Assembly: GCA_040388605.1 (NCBI GenBank)
Contig: JAZKBN010000018.1
Location: forward strand, 139,553 to 203,552
From: JAZKBN01 sp040388605
Lineage (GTDB): Bacteria > Bacteroidota > Bacteroidia > Cytophagales > Flexibacteraceae
Direction of reading: 5' to 3'
DNA: 64,000 nucleotides
Of this stretch, positions 51,220-59,876 are shown piece by piece. Both the position numbers and the translations under genes were made by a program. Below the pieces are notes generated by a model, which saw nothing but the letters and a program-made list of their open reading frames with translations, was not told the DNA's origin and did not search any database. Each line of letters opens with the position of its first letter. The first letter of the stretch is position 1.

Positions 51220-51227
51220 TATATTTG
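51220..51227 (+). promoter_or_regulatory. Bacteroidota -7 promoter box for the SPFH gene
   Basis: TATATTTG is an exact TAnnTTTG match about 98 bases before the ATG at 51325. No clear -33 element. Confidence 0.4.
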
Positions 51228-51324
51228 GCTCGCATTTTCTGACGGATTTCCCGGCTTTTAAACAGCAAATGCCGCATTTTATTTTATAACCCTGCCTCAC
51301 CAATTAAAACCCTTCAAATTAATT

Positions 51325-52464
51325 ATGTTTGATAAGCTGTTTGCTGAATTTATTGACATTATTGAGTGGAATGAATCTGACCCTAATGTGCTGGTCTACA
51401 GGTTTCCGCGATATAACAATGAAATAAAAAACGGGGCCAAGCTCATTGTTCGGCCCGGTCAGTTGGCCGTACTGGTATCTGAAGGCCAAATGGGCGATAC
51501 ATACCAAGCCGGTACCCATACCCTTACTACCAATAACATGCCCATTACTACCACGCTGTCAAGCTGGAAGTTCGGGTTTGAAAGCCCCTTTAAAGTTGAA
51601 GTGTATTTTTTCAATACCCGCATTTTTAATGACCTTAAATGGGGAACCCCAACACCCATTATTATGCGCGATTCAGAACTCGGTGTGGTTCGCCTGCGGG
51701 CACGCGGGCAGTTCGGACTCAGGCTTACAGGCAATGTATCGGTATTCTTAACTGAATTTATTGGCACCCGTGCCACTTTCACCACCGAAGACGTTTTTGA
51801 AAGCCTGCGCAGCAATATAGTTATGGCCTTTGCCGATTTGGTTGCAAGCGGCAAAGTGCCCCTGTTCGACCTGGCCACGCAATACCGCGAATATTCTGAA
51901 CAGCTAAAAGTTGAAGCTGAAAAGCTTGTAGGAAAATGGGGCTTTACCCTGCCCTTCCTTACCATTGACGCCATAACTGTTCCGCCCGAGGTTGAGGCCA
52001 TGATTGACAAGCGCAGCTCCATGGGCGTGGTTGGCGAAGGCAGCTTTATGAATTTCCAGGCTGCATCGTCGCTTACTATGCCGGGTTCCGGCGGCCTTGC
52101 CGGCGATGCCGTTGGCCTCGGTGTTGGCCTGAATATGGCCAATCAAATGTTTGCCCAAAATCAGCAGAATTTACAAAATCAACACAATCAACAACAGCAG
52201 TCTAACCAGAACCAACAGGCGCCGCAGCAGCAAGGGCCGCCTGCATTGCCTCCGCCTGTACCGGCCATTGAATATTTTTGGGCCAAAGGGCCCGACAGGC
52301 AAGGGCCCATTAATGAAAGTCAGCTCTCTGCCCTTATAAAAAGCGATACTGTGACCAAGCAAACCCTGCTTTGGTACCAGGGCCTTCCGGGCTGGAAAGC
52401 ATCCGGCGATATTTCTGAAATTGCCCACCTGTTCGCAGCAACACCTCCCCCGCTTCCGGTTTAA
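51325..52464 (+). CDS. SPFH-domain protein with C-terminal GYF_2 domain
   Basis: A 379-residue protein of the YdjI-like SPFH group ('virion core protein' in older annotation). The N-terminal half (1-225) carries the SPFH domain, including LIVRPGQLAVLVSEGQMGD, and has no membrane span. A Gly-rich segment (225-265) and a Gln/Asn-rich linker (270-300) follow. Residues 308-368 form a GYF_2 domain: IEYFWAKGPDRQGPINESQL and LLWYQGLPGWKASG, which bind Pro-rich peptides. The Pro-rich ends around 300 and 375 could be its ligands in neighbouring subunits. The next gene, 36 bases on, encodes a zinc-ribbon membrane partner. Confidence 0.88.
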   Translation: MFDKLFAEFIDIIEWNESDPNVLVYRFPRYNNEIKNGAKLIVRPGQLAVLVSEGQMGDTYQAGTHTLTTNNMPITTTLSSWKFGFESPFKVEVYFFNTRIFNDLKWGTPTPIIMRDSELGVVRLRARGQFGLRLTGNVSVFLTEFIGTRATFTTEDVFESLRSNIVMAFADLVASGKVPLFDLATQYREYSEQLKVEAEKLVGKWGFTLPFLTIDAITVPPEVEAMIDKRSSMGVVGEGSFMNFQAASSLTMPGSGGLAGDAVGLGVGLNMANQMFAQNQQNLQNQHNQQQQSNQNQQAPQQQGPPALPPPVPAIEYFWAKGPDRQGPINESQLSALIKSDTVTKQTLLWYQGLPGWKASGDISEIAHLFAATPPPLPV

Positions 52465-52500
52465 AGAATATATACCTAATGCACAACCATTTTTAAAGAA

Positions 52501-53781
52501 ATGTCATCAAAAATATTTCAGTACACCTGCCCGTCCTGCAGCAGCGAGCTTGATTATGACCCGGCTTCAAAAGGCCTGAAATGCCGTTCCTGCGGGTACA
52601 AAGAAGCCATTGCGGTTACTGAAGGCGAGGCCCACCTGGCCGAAAACAGTTACGGCGAAGTTGAGCAGGAAAATGCCTACCAAACAGTGGGGGTTACCTG
52701 TGCAAAATGCGCCGCTGAGTTCCAAATGCCTGATTATACCCTTAGCGTAGATTGCCCTTATTGCGGCAGCAATACCGTAGTGGATTTTGCAGCAAGAACG
52801 CATTCCCTAAAGCCCGATGCCATTGTACCCTTTGCAATTGCCCGGGAGCAAATGACAGATATTGTAAAAAAGGCTGTCGGCTCTAACCCCTTTGTGCCTG
52901 CCGAAGCCAAAAAGTACATGATTTCCGGAGGTATCAAAGGTATTTATGTGCCTTCTTATTCCTTCGATTTTATTGCCGAAACCGAATACGAAGGAAAACG
53001 CGGAACCAAGTACACCAAAACAGATTCCAAGGGAAACAAAACCGAAGAAATCAGGTGGACAAACGTGAGCGGGCAGGTAGATGTTAAGCTCGACGATCTT
53101 CAATTCGTATCCGGCAAATATGCCGCCCTGATTGAAATTGAGGAAAATCAAAACAAGGCCATGGTGCCTTTCGAGGAAAAGTACCTTACCGGCTTCTTAG
53201 CCGAAGGCCACTCTGTCCCTCTTGCCAAATGTTTCGACAACGCAAAATCTTTAGCCGTTGACGAAATTGAAGATGCCATTGAAACCGATATAGGCGGAGA
53301 TGAGCAGCAAATAGATAAATGGAATGCCGAATACAAGAATGTAAAATACCGGCACTTCCTGTACCCGTTCTGGGTAGGCGACTATGCCTATAATGGCAAA
53401 AACTTCCTGTTTCTAATCAGCGGCATGAACGGCAGCGCACAAATAAAAGTGCCTATAAGCGGTTGGAAGGTATTCTTCTACTTTATTGCCATAACCCTGC
53501 TAAGCTGGTTAAGCTTTAAGATTATTGGCAGCATGGAAGGCTATGGCAGCATTGCCGACTGGCGTGCAAGGGCAACAGGCTGGCATACCGCCATACCTAT
53601 AATCTGGAACGTCATCTGTTGGCTCATTTTCGGTTTTGGAGTGCCAAGTACCTATGGTGTTTTCACCGGAACTGATACAAGCGGTAAACAAACCCTGGCC
53701 GAAATTGACAACGAAACATTTGCCAAACTTTCAGAGGTAAAAAACATCGACAAAAAAGCAGGTCAGACTAACAAGGTCTGA
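52501..53781 (+). CDS. TFIIB-type zinc-ribbon membrane protein (YdjG-like)
   Basis: A 426-residue protein. Two zinc ribbons are visible near the N-terminus: CPSCSSELDY...CRSCG (about 9-35) and CAKCAAEFQM...CPYCG (about 63-85). Two hydrophobic segments near the end (about 328-350 and 363-385) anchor it in the inner membrane. It sits 36 bases after the SPFH gene. In Bacillus a similar zinc-ribbon/SPFH pairing (YdjG with YdjI) is linked to the PspA-like YdjF and membrane stress, so these two may form a membrane-associated complex. No PspA gene is adjacent here. The convergent recJ follows. Confidence 0.85.
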   Translation: MSSKIFQYTCPSCSSELDYDPASKGLKCRSCGYKEAIAVTEGEAHLAENSYGEVEQENAYQTVGVTCAKCAAEFQMPDYTLSVDCPYCGSNTVVDFAARTHSLKPDAIVPFAIAREQMTDIVKKAVGSNPFVPAEAKKYMISGGIKGIYVPSYSFDFIAETEYEGKRGTKYTKTDSKGNKTEEIRWTNVSGQVDVKLDDLQFVSGKYAALIEIEENQNKAMVPFEEKYLTGFLAEGHSVPLAKCFDNAKSLAVDEIEDAIETDIGGDEQQIDKWNAEYKNVKYRHFLYPFWVGDYAYNGKNFLFLISGMNGSAQIKVPISGWKVFFYFIAITLLSWLSFKIIGSMEGYGSIADWRARATGWHTAIPIIWNVICWLIFGFGVPSTYGVFTGTDTSGKQTLAEIDNETFAKLSEVKNIDKKAGQTNKV

Positions 53782-53802
53782 GAAACACTATAAGCATTAA
53801 AC

Positions 53803-53848
53803 AATGGTCAGGGAGTTGAAGAATTAAAACTTCAAATCCTTGACCATT
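53803..53848. terminator. Inverted repeat between convergent genes, overlapping the recJ 3' end
   Basis: Two 19-base arms (53803-53821 and 53830-53848) pair at 17 positions around an eight-base loop. The right arm includes the last codons of recJ, so the left arm is an inverted copy of recJ's end. It can form a bidirectional terminator, though no long T tract follows. Confidence 0.6.
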
Positions 53849-55584
53849 AGTTTTTTAATATAGCGGCCGTTCCATAATTGGTAATCTATGGTATAGCAAA
53901 CATCGAAAAAGTTGCCGGTTGCCACCTGCTTATAATATTCGCCCATTCCGAATGCAATGGCTTCAATTACAGGGCCGCCGGAATGTTGCTGCAGGCACAT
54001 TTTTATATGATCAGGCGAGCCGGGTGTTTTTGCTTTCAGCAATGTTACCTGCCCGTTATCCTGCACCCGTTCCGATAGAAAAACCGGTTGCATATTCAGC
54101 GGGCCGAACGGCGCCATACGACCTATATTGCGGCAAAAAGCATCGGTAATACGCTCAAAATCAAGCCTAAGGTCAAGAGATATTATAGGTATGGTTTGCT
54201 CATGCGTAATACGTGCCTTAACCACTTCCTCGAAACGCTTTATAAAGGCCGGTACATTCTCTTTTTTAAGTGTCATGCCGGCGGCATGGGTATGCCCCCC
54301 GTACTGAAGCAGCAAATCTGAGCATTCGCCCAAAGCTTCATACAAATCGAAGCCGGCAACCGACCGCGCAGAGCCTCCGGCATTTTCCCCGGAACCTGTC
54401 AGTATTATGGTCGGCCTGTAATAATGCTCTATGCACCTTGAAGCCACAATGCCTACAACCCCTTTATGCCAGTTTTCGTTAAACAGAACGGTACTGCTTG
54501 CTGTTTTAAGGAAGGCATCAGTGGCAATCATTTCAAGAGCTTCCTCGGTAATGCTGCTGTCTACGGTACGGCGCTCATTATTATTAACATTTACCCCGAA
54601 AGCCATTTCCCTTGCCGTTTCCTGTGTTTCGCTTAACAGCAATTCAACGGCGGCTTTGGCATGCGCAATACGGCCTGCAGCATTTATGCGCGGGGCAAGG
54701 CCAAAAACAACATTGGTAATATTCAGGCACCACGTTTCCCTACCTTCCTTTTCATTAAACTCTTTCCGGAAACCCGCTACCTCGATCAGCGCTTCCACAC
54801 CCGGACGAGGATTATTGTTTACCTGGATAAGGCCATGAAAACAGAAAATGCGGTTTTCACCCGTTACAGGCACAATATCGGCAGCTATAGATATTACCAA
54901 TAAATCAAGGCAGGGCAGGAGCAAACTTTTATCAAGACCGCGGCGTATGCACAAAGCCTGCATGAGCTTAAAGCCCACACCGCAACCGCTGAGCTCTTTA
55001 AAGGGGTACCCGCAATCGGCCCGTTTGGCATCAAGTACGGCAACAGCAGGAGGCAGGGTTTCGCCGGGCAGGTGGTGATCACAAATTATGTAATCTATAC
55101 CAAGGCTATTTGCTTTTTCAATATGTGCAACTGATTTAATGCCGCAATCAAGGGCTATAATCAGCCTGATATTGTTCTCTGCAGCATAGTCTATGCTCAG
55201 GTAAGAAATGCCGTAACCTTCGGCATAACGGTCAGGTATATAAAATTCAATATGTTGATAAAGCGGGCGAAAGAAGCTGAAAACAAGGCTTACAGCAGTT
55301 GTGCCATCCACATCATAATCACCGAAAATCATGATTTTTTCGCCGCGTTCCATGGCGAGCTCCAGGCGATCAATGGCCTTTTCCATATCAGCCATCAGGA
55401 AAGGATCATGCAGATGTTCAAGGCTTGGGTTAAAAAAGCTCTTTGCTTCTTCGGTGCTTTCTATACCGCGCTGAACAAGTAATCCGGCAAGCGTTTCATG
55501 ATTTTTGCCGCCAAGGGCCATGGCCAGCTCATTGGTTTTCTGCTTGTCCGGTTCGGGCAGGAGCAGCCATTTTTTTTCAGTCAT
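53824..55584 (-). CDS. recJ: Single-stranded-DNA-specific exonuclease RecJ
   Basis: RecJ degrades 5'-ended single strands in recombination and mismatch repair. The DHH-family motifs are complete: GDYDVDG at 88-94 (motif I), ALDCGIKS at 143-150 (motif II) and ICDHH at 166-170 (motif III). The DHHA1 domain shows GGHTHAAGMTL near 440, and an OB-like C-terminal part follows. Length of 586 is normal. It lies 42 bases downstream of the esterase gene on the same strand, separated by a terminator hairpin. Confidence 0.96.
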   Translation of the reverse strand: MTEKKWLLLPEPDKQKTNELAMALGGKNHETLAGLLVQRGIESTEEAKSFFNPSLEHLHDPFLMADMEKAIDRLELAMERGEKIMIFGDYDVDGTTAVSLVFSFFRPLYQHIEFYIPDRYAEGYGISYLSIDYAAENNIRLIIALDCGIKSVAHIEKANSLGIDYIICDHHLPGETLPPAVAVLDAKRADCGYPFKELSGCGVGFKLMQALCIRRGLDKSLLLPCLDLLVISIAADIVPVTGENRIFCFHGLIQVNNNPRPGVEALIEVAGFRKEFNEKEGRETWCLNITNVVFGLAPRINAAGRIAHAKAAVELLLSETQETAREMAFGVNVNNNERRTVDSSITEEALEMIATDAFLKTASSTVLFNENWHKGVVGIVASRCIEHYYRPTIILTGSGENAGGSARSVAGFDLYEALGECSDLLLQYGGHTHAAGMTLKKENVPAFIKRFEEVVKARITHEQTIPIISLDLRLDFERITDAFCRNIGRMAPFGPLNMQPVFLSERVQDNGQVTLLKAKTPGSPDHIKMCLQQHSGGPVIEAIAFGMGEYYKQVATGNFFDVCYTIDYQLWNGRYIKKLMVKDLKF

Positions 55585-55594
55585 ATATAAGAAA

Positions 55595-55614
55595 GGCGGC
55601 CCATGCAGGCCGCC
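55595..55614 (-). terminator. Hairpin between esterase and recJ
   Basis: GGCGGCC and GGCCGCC form a perfect 7-bp stem around CATGCA, followed on the minus strand by TTTCTTATAT. A modest terminator for the esterase gene. Confidence 0.65.
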
Positions 55615-55626
55615 CCGATATCCCGA

Positions 55627-56424
55627 TTACTTTTTAAGTTTCTTAGAGAACATCCATTTCAGGAACTTTTTCTCTTTGTATGCAGGCTTCCAGCTATCGT
55701 GGTTAACGCCGGGGTATTCTGTATATTTTACTTTTCCGCCTTTAGCTTTAATGGCCTTGTACATGGCGCGGCTCAGGCCAACAGGGACAGCTGCATCAAC
55801 ACTGCCATGGAAAATCCACCATTGGGTTGGTAATAATGGGTCAATGTAAGTGCTGTCGCCCCAGCCGCAAACAGGAGCTGCGGCGGCAAATTTGCCCGGG
55901 TTGCGGGCTACTATATCAAAAGTACCGTTACCGCCAAGGCTTAGGCCGGTTACATAAACCCGCTGCGGATCAATGGGGTATTTCTCCATGGTTTCCTTAA
56001 TCAGCTCCATCAGGTTCTGCATGGGGCCGGTTGGGGTTGGGTCATACTTCCAGTTAGGGTTGCGAAAGCTGTAGCTTGCCCACCTTTGTTCTGCCGGACA
56101 TTGGGGTGCTAACACATAAGCAGGGAATTTTTTACGGTTTTTCGGGTTCAGGTACAGGTCTTTAATGTACATCAGCTGCACCACGTTGTCGCCGCCGCGT
56201 TCGCCGGAACCATGCAGGTTTATAACCAAGGGGTATTTTTTACCATCTTTAACCTTGGCCGGTAAAAGCAGCCTGTATGGTAAAACACCCTGGCTGCCCT
56301 TATAAATGGCAGAGGTAAAAGCTGTATCGGGACCAATGGTATTCACTGCCTGGGCCGAAACGAATTCAGGTAAAGCAGCAATGCTTACAAGAAGCACCAG
56401 CAATGCAAGGCGAAATTTTAGCAT
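55627..56424 (-). CDS. Exported PHB-depolymerase/CE1-like esterase
   Basis: A 265-residue secreted serine esterase. A signal peptide ends FVSAQ at about residue 25. The triad looks complete: Ser162 in GLSLGG, Asp210 in FHGSVDAAVP and His242 in GVNHDSW. The oxyanion strand is INLHGSGERGGDN. Such enzymes in Bacteroidota often remove acyl or feruloyl groups from plant polysaccharides or act as peptidases, but the substrate is not indicated here. No lipobox or sorting domain is present, so it is probably periplasmic. Confidence 0.85.
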   Translation of the reverse strand: MLKFRLALLVLLVSIAALPEFVSAQAVNTIGPDTAFTSAIYKGSQGVLPYRLLLPAKVKDGKKYPLVINLHGSGERGGDNVVQLMYIKDLYLNPKNRKKFPAYVLAPQCPAEQRWASYSFRNPNWKYDPTPTGPMQNLMELIKETMEKYPIDPQRVYVTGLSLGGNGTFDIVARNPGKFAAAAPVCGWGDSTYIDPLLPTQWWIFHGSVDAAVPVGLSRAMYKAIKAKGGKVKYTEYPGVNHDSWKPAYKEKKFLKWMFSKKLKK

Positions 56425-56654
56425 ATTATCAGTTTACGGTGTTTGAAAGCCCGATTACGGAATGCGCGAATCAGGCCGCTAAGTTATTCCTATAAAGGAA
56501 ACAAAAGGATGGTTTTATTAATGTAACGCATGCAATTACCGGTTTTTCACCCGGCGTGATGAAAAAAGGGAAAACCTCAGCTTTCCCATTTCAGATTCGG
56601 TAATGATATATATGATTGTAAATCAGTTCTTAAGCACGGGTAACTCCAGCTTAG

Positions 56655-57194
56655 TTATTTCTGCAACGCAACACCCGATGCTTCAAAAGCTATCTCGACT
56701 CTTGGCTCTTTTATAGCCTCAATTTCAGCTTTTGGCAAGCCTGCGTCGGCTGCCTGCTCTTTAAGGTCGGCAACCGATGTTGTATCACGAAACGCCTTTC
56801 CTTGCATAACCAATTCACGGCCTTTAAGATCTTTTACCGGCAGGAAGAAACCGTAATCTTTAAAACGCACAGTCATTTCCTGATTATCGGCCAGCTTAAC
56901 TGTAGCCCAGCAACCCTTGTTTTGGCAGCTGCCTGTTATGTTGGCTTTTACCGTAGTTAACAAAGAATCTTTAGCCGGCAGTTGCGCCTGTATTTCATCA
57001 ACCGGAACTGCTTCTGTAAGTGTAGTCAGGCTGTCGCCGAAATACTCATATTTGGCAGCATATTCGGCTTGAGCCCTGGCCAAACTATCTGCCTTTTGTT
57101 GGGCTATCTGCTTTTCGTTAGGCCCGCATGCGCTGAGCGCCAACATTGATGTAAAAAATGCAATGGCAGGAAGTAATTTAATGCCTTTGTTCAT
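56655..57194 (-). CDS. DUF4920-domain lipoprotein
   Basis: A 179-residue lipoprotein (lipobox LSAC, Cys23) with a helical Ala/Gln-rich spacer and the DUF4920 core. The core has ITGSCQNKGCWATVKLADNQ, with a Cys-x4-Cys pair, and MTVRFKDYGFFLPV. The domain is OB-like, and the function is unknown. The two cysteines could bind a metal or form a redox pair. It follows menB at 172 bases on the same strand. Confidence 0.85.
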   Translation of the reverse strand: MNKGIKLLPAIAFFTSMLALSACGPNEKQIAQQKADSLARAQAEYAAKYEYFGDSLTTLTEAVPVDEIQAQLPAKDSLLTTVKANITGSCQNKGCWATVKLADNQEMTVRFKDYGFFLPVKDLKGRELVMQGKAFRDTTSVADLKEQAADAGLPKAEIEAIKEPRVEIAFEASGVALQK

Positions 57195-57366
57195 GGTGTT
57201 ATTTTATAGAATGAATGCTGTGTTCTTAATTTGCGAGGCAGGTTTATATATTCCTGAAAGCTTAGTGGCCTGCGCCAGGCCATATTCAAGGCCTGAACAT
57301 ACAAATACCTTCCCTGCATAGCGAATGATGCCGGAAAGGTACCTGAAAAGTTCTGAATTTAATAAA

Positions 57367-58197
57367 TCAGGGGAATTTTGGGAATTTGCTGAAATCAGGT
57401 TTACGCTTTTCGAGGAATGCGTTTTTACCTTCCTTGGCCTCTTCGCTGAGGTAGTACAATAAGGTGGCATTGCCTGCCAACTCCTGTATACCAGCCTGCC
57501 CGTCGAGCTCGGCATTGAAAGATGATTTCAACATGCGCAATGCTAAAGGACTCTTTTCAAGTATTTTAGCACACCACTCCATAGTTGTCTCCTCCAGTTT
57601 TTCTAAGGGAACAACCTTGTTTACAAGGCCCATATCCAAGGCTTCCTTAGCATCGTATTGGTCGCAAAGGAACCAAATTTCGCGGGCTTTCTTTTGGCCT
57701 ACCACGCGGGCAAGGTAAGAGGCCCCGAAACCACCGTCGAAGCTGCCTACTTTAGGCCCGGTTTGCCCGAAACGGGCGTTTTCTGCAGCTATGCTCAGGT
57801 CGCAAACAACATGCAATACATGGCCGCCGCCAATGGCCCAGCCGGCTACCATTGCTATTACAGGCTTAGGAATACTGCGAATCTGCCTTTGGAGGTCAAG
57901 AACATTCAGGCGTGGTACTTTGTCTTCACCAATATAACCGCCGTCTCCGCGAACACTTTGGTCGCCGCCGGAGCAGAAAGCTTTGCCGCCTTCACCCGTA
58001 AGAATTACTACGCCTACGCGTTCGTCCTGCCGGGCCAGCTCCATGGCCTCGCTCATTTCACGAACCGTTAAGGGCGTAAATGCATTGTGTTTTTCAGGGC
58101 GATTGATGCTTATTTTAGCAACCCCGTTGCAATACAGGAACAAAATATCGCTGTACTCTTTAATGGTTTCCCAGGCATAGCCTGTGCTGTTGTTCAT
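57367..58197 (-). CDS. menB: 1,4-dihydroxy-2-naphthoyl-CoA synthase
   Basis: MenB closes the second ring in menaquinone synthesis, a crotonase-fold reaction on succinylbenzoyl-CoA. The family blocks are clear: INRPEKHNAFTPLTV, the oxyanion-hole VVILTGEGGKAFCSGGDQ, GGGHVLHVVCDLSIA and the KVGSFDGGFGASYLARVVGQ active-site segment with a conserved Tyr and Asp. The end EKRKPDFSKFPKFP is diagnostic of MenB. Length of 276 is normal. It begins eight bases after the YceI gene, so it is in the same transcript; other men genes are not nearby. Confidence 0.95.
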   Translation of the reverse strand: MNNSTGYAWETIKEYSDILFLYCNGVAKISINRPEKHNAFTPLTVREMSEAMELARQDERVGVVILTGEGGKAFCSGGDQSVRGDGGYIGEDKVPRLNVLDLQRQIRSIPKPVIAMVAGWAIGGGHVLHVVCDLSIAAENARFGQTGPKVGSFDGGFGASYLARVVGQKKAREIWFLCDQYDAKEALDMGLVNKVVPLEKLEETTMEWCAKILEKSPLALRMLKSSFNAELDGQAGIQELAGNATLLYYLSEEAKEGKNAFLEKRKPDFSKFPKFP

Positions 58198-58205
58198 ACT
58201 TTGAT

Positions 58206-58781
58206 TTATTTTTTTTGCGCTGCTGCCTGAACCGGCGGGAAAACAAAACGTGCCTTAACATCTATTTTGTCTGCTATCTTCATCATAACCACCGATGGGC
58301 GCTCAATGTTATATTCTTCCAAAGGTACCGGGAATTCGGCCACCAATATACTGCCTTTATCAGTTACCTCAATGGTACCCTCCAGGGTTTTGGGTTTAGA
58401 CACCCCGTGCATTTCAAGGGTTCCTGTTGCATGCACCGGGTATTTACCGGGCTTGCTGAAATCTACCGGGTCAATAATATGGCCTTTGAATATCGCATTC
58501 GGGTATTTTTCAGACTCCATATAATTCTCATTGAAGTGCTCCTGCATCAGTCCGTTCGGAAAAACGAAATGGGTTTGCTTTGCAAGCACTGCAATATCTT
58601 TTGTTGCTGTATTTATTACTGCGTTTGCTTTCTTATTTACAGCAGCAATGTCTTCCATTGGCGTTTTGCTGTAGAAGCTTAATTCGGCTTCGGTGCTGCG
58701 TATATTTTGTGCAGCTATTGGTGTAGCCGATACAATGGCAAGTAATGCAATTGTGCCTGTTATAATTTTCAATGGTTTCAT
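58206..58781 (-). CDS. YceI-family periplasmic protein
   Basis: A 191-residue exported lipocalin-like protein (signal ending PIAAQ near 24) of the YceI family, which binds polyisoprenoid chains. Family features are ELSFYSKTPMEDIAAVNKKA, HFNENYMESEKYPNAIFKG and HGVSKPKTLEGTI. It lies 50 bases after the beta-propeller gene and eight bases before menB, suggesting a link to quinone or isoprenoid handling. The ligand is inferred from the family. Confidence 0.9.
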   Translation of the reverse strand: MKPLKIITGTIALLAIVSATPIAAQNIRSTEAELSFYSKTPMEDIAAVNKKANAVINTATKDIAVLAKQTHFVFPNGLMQEHFNENYMESEKYPNAIFKGHIIDPVDFSKPGKYPVHATGTLEMHGVSKPKTLEGTIEVTDKGSILVAEFPVPLEEYNIERPSVVMMKIADKIDVKARFVFPPVQAAAQKK

Positions 58782-58831
58782 AGCTGTATGACAATTAAAA
58801 GTTGTTAATGTAAATTTCAGCCTGGTAATTA

Positions 58832-59824
58832 CTATTCAGCAATTTCATAGGCATCAAGCGTGTTGCCAAAGAAAGTTGGCACAAGCAACAGTTTCTTACC
58901 TGGTATATAACCAATATCTGCCGTATTAATTTTTTCCTCGCGGGTATCAAGCAATAAAACCGGAATGCCGTCTTTTGATGCCTTTGCATTTTTATCCGGC
59001 GACCCAGCCTTTACCGGCTTGGTTCCTTTATATGTACCTGCTTTTCCTTTGCCGGTAGCCGCAACTGCTGAAGGCGTCTTAGCTGCGCTGCCTTCAACGC
59101 TGTAAATTTGACCGTTCCAGTTACTTACCATGAATTTACCGGGTGCGTACTCAATAATGCCGTCACCACTTGGCAGGCTGTCGGCAACATGGCTTAACTG
59201 CATAGATTTTATATCCAGGCTGAACAGCTTGCCGTTGCTCATATTCAGTACCATCAGTTTGTCGTTTATAGCTAACAAACCGTTGGGGCTCGATAATTCC
59301 TTGTTTTTGCAAAAAATATCAACAACTGCACTTCCCGGAATGTATTTTAAAGCATTTAAAGAATAAATACAGCCTCGTTTCATATCTGAAATATAAACCA
59401 TTCCATCATTGCTTATGGTTATATCATTCAGGAAAACAGCCCCTTCTACGCGAATTTTACCGGTAATTGCCCCTGTTTTAATATCAATCAAAACAATCCT
59501 GGTCATATCTGCCACATAGAGTATGCCATTGTAAAGGCCCATGCCTTTGGGGCCGTCAAGGCCAACAGCCCATTTCAGCTGCAGGTTTTGGCCTTCCTCA
59601 TCAAGCCTGCTGATATAGCCGCCATGCTTATTGGTATCGCCGCCGTTTATGTTTGATACATAAATCATATGATTTTCTGCATCATACAAAGCTGACTCCG
59701 GCGTTTCGAAACCCTTAATACTCCAGATTTTATCAAGCTTCGGCTTTTTTAAAGGCAACAACCTGTTTGTGGCTGAACATAATACCATTACAAAGGCAAC
59801 AGCAATTATTGAATATTTAAACAT
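58832..59824 (-). CDS. Exported SMP-30/NHL-like beta-propeller protein
   Basis: A 330-residue protein with one N-terminal hydrophobic segment (FKYSIIAVAFVMVLCS). It then has six or so repeats of a propeller pattern: YVSNINGGDTNKHGGYI, LYVADMTRIVLIDIKT, VYISDMKRGCIYSLNAL and MVLNMSNGKLFSLDIKS. The repeats resemble SMP-30/gluconolactonase or NHL propellers, but I did not see a clear Ca-binding triad, so enzymatic activity is uncertain. I chose the Met at 59824 because the open frame further upstream overlaps the DUF5777 gene and lacks a signal. It is the third gene of the cassette. Confidence 0.75.
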   Translation of the reverse strand: MFKYSIIAVAFVMVLCSATNRLLPLKKPKLDKIWSIKGFETPESALYDAENHMIYVSNINGGDTNKHGGYISRLDEEGQNLQLKWAVGLDGPKGMGLYNGILYVADMTRIVLIDIKTGAITGKIRVEGAVFLNDITISNDGMVYISDMKRGCIYSLNALKYIPGSAVVDIFCKNKELSSPNGLLAINDKLMVLNMSNGKLFSLDIKSMQLSHVADSLPSGDGIIEYAPGKFMVSNWNGQIYSVEGSAAKTPSAVAATGKGKAGTYKGTKPVKAGSPDKNAKASKDGIPVLLLDTREEKINTADIGYIPGKKLLLVPTFFGNTLDAYEIAE

Positions 59825-59876
59825 GATTATATTTCCTGGTTCCGGCCGAATGGCCAATGGGTTTATAGTTTTAGTA

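Noticed and set aside
51459..52142. 227-codon minus-strand frame
   Set aside because: Antisense to the SPFH gene; low-complexity translation without a recognisable domain.
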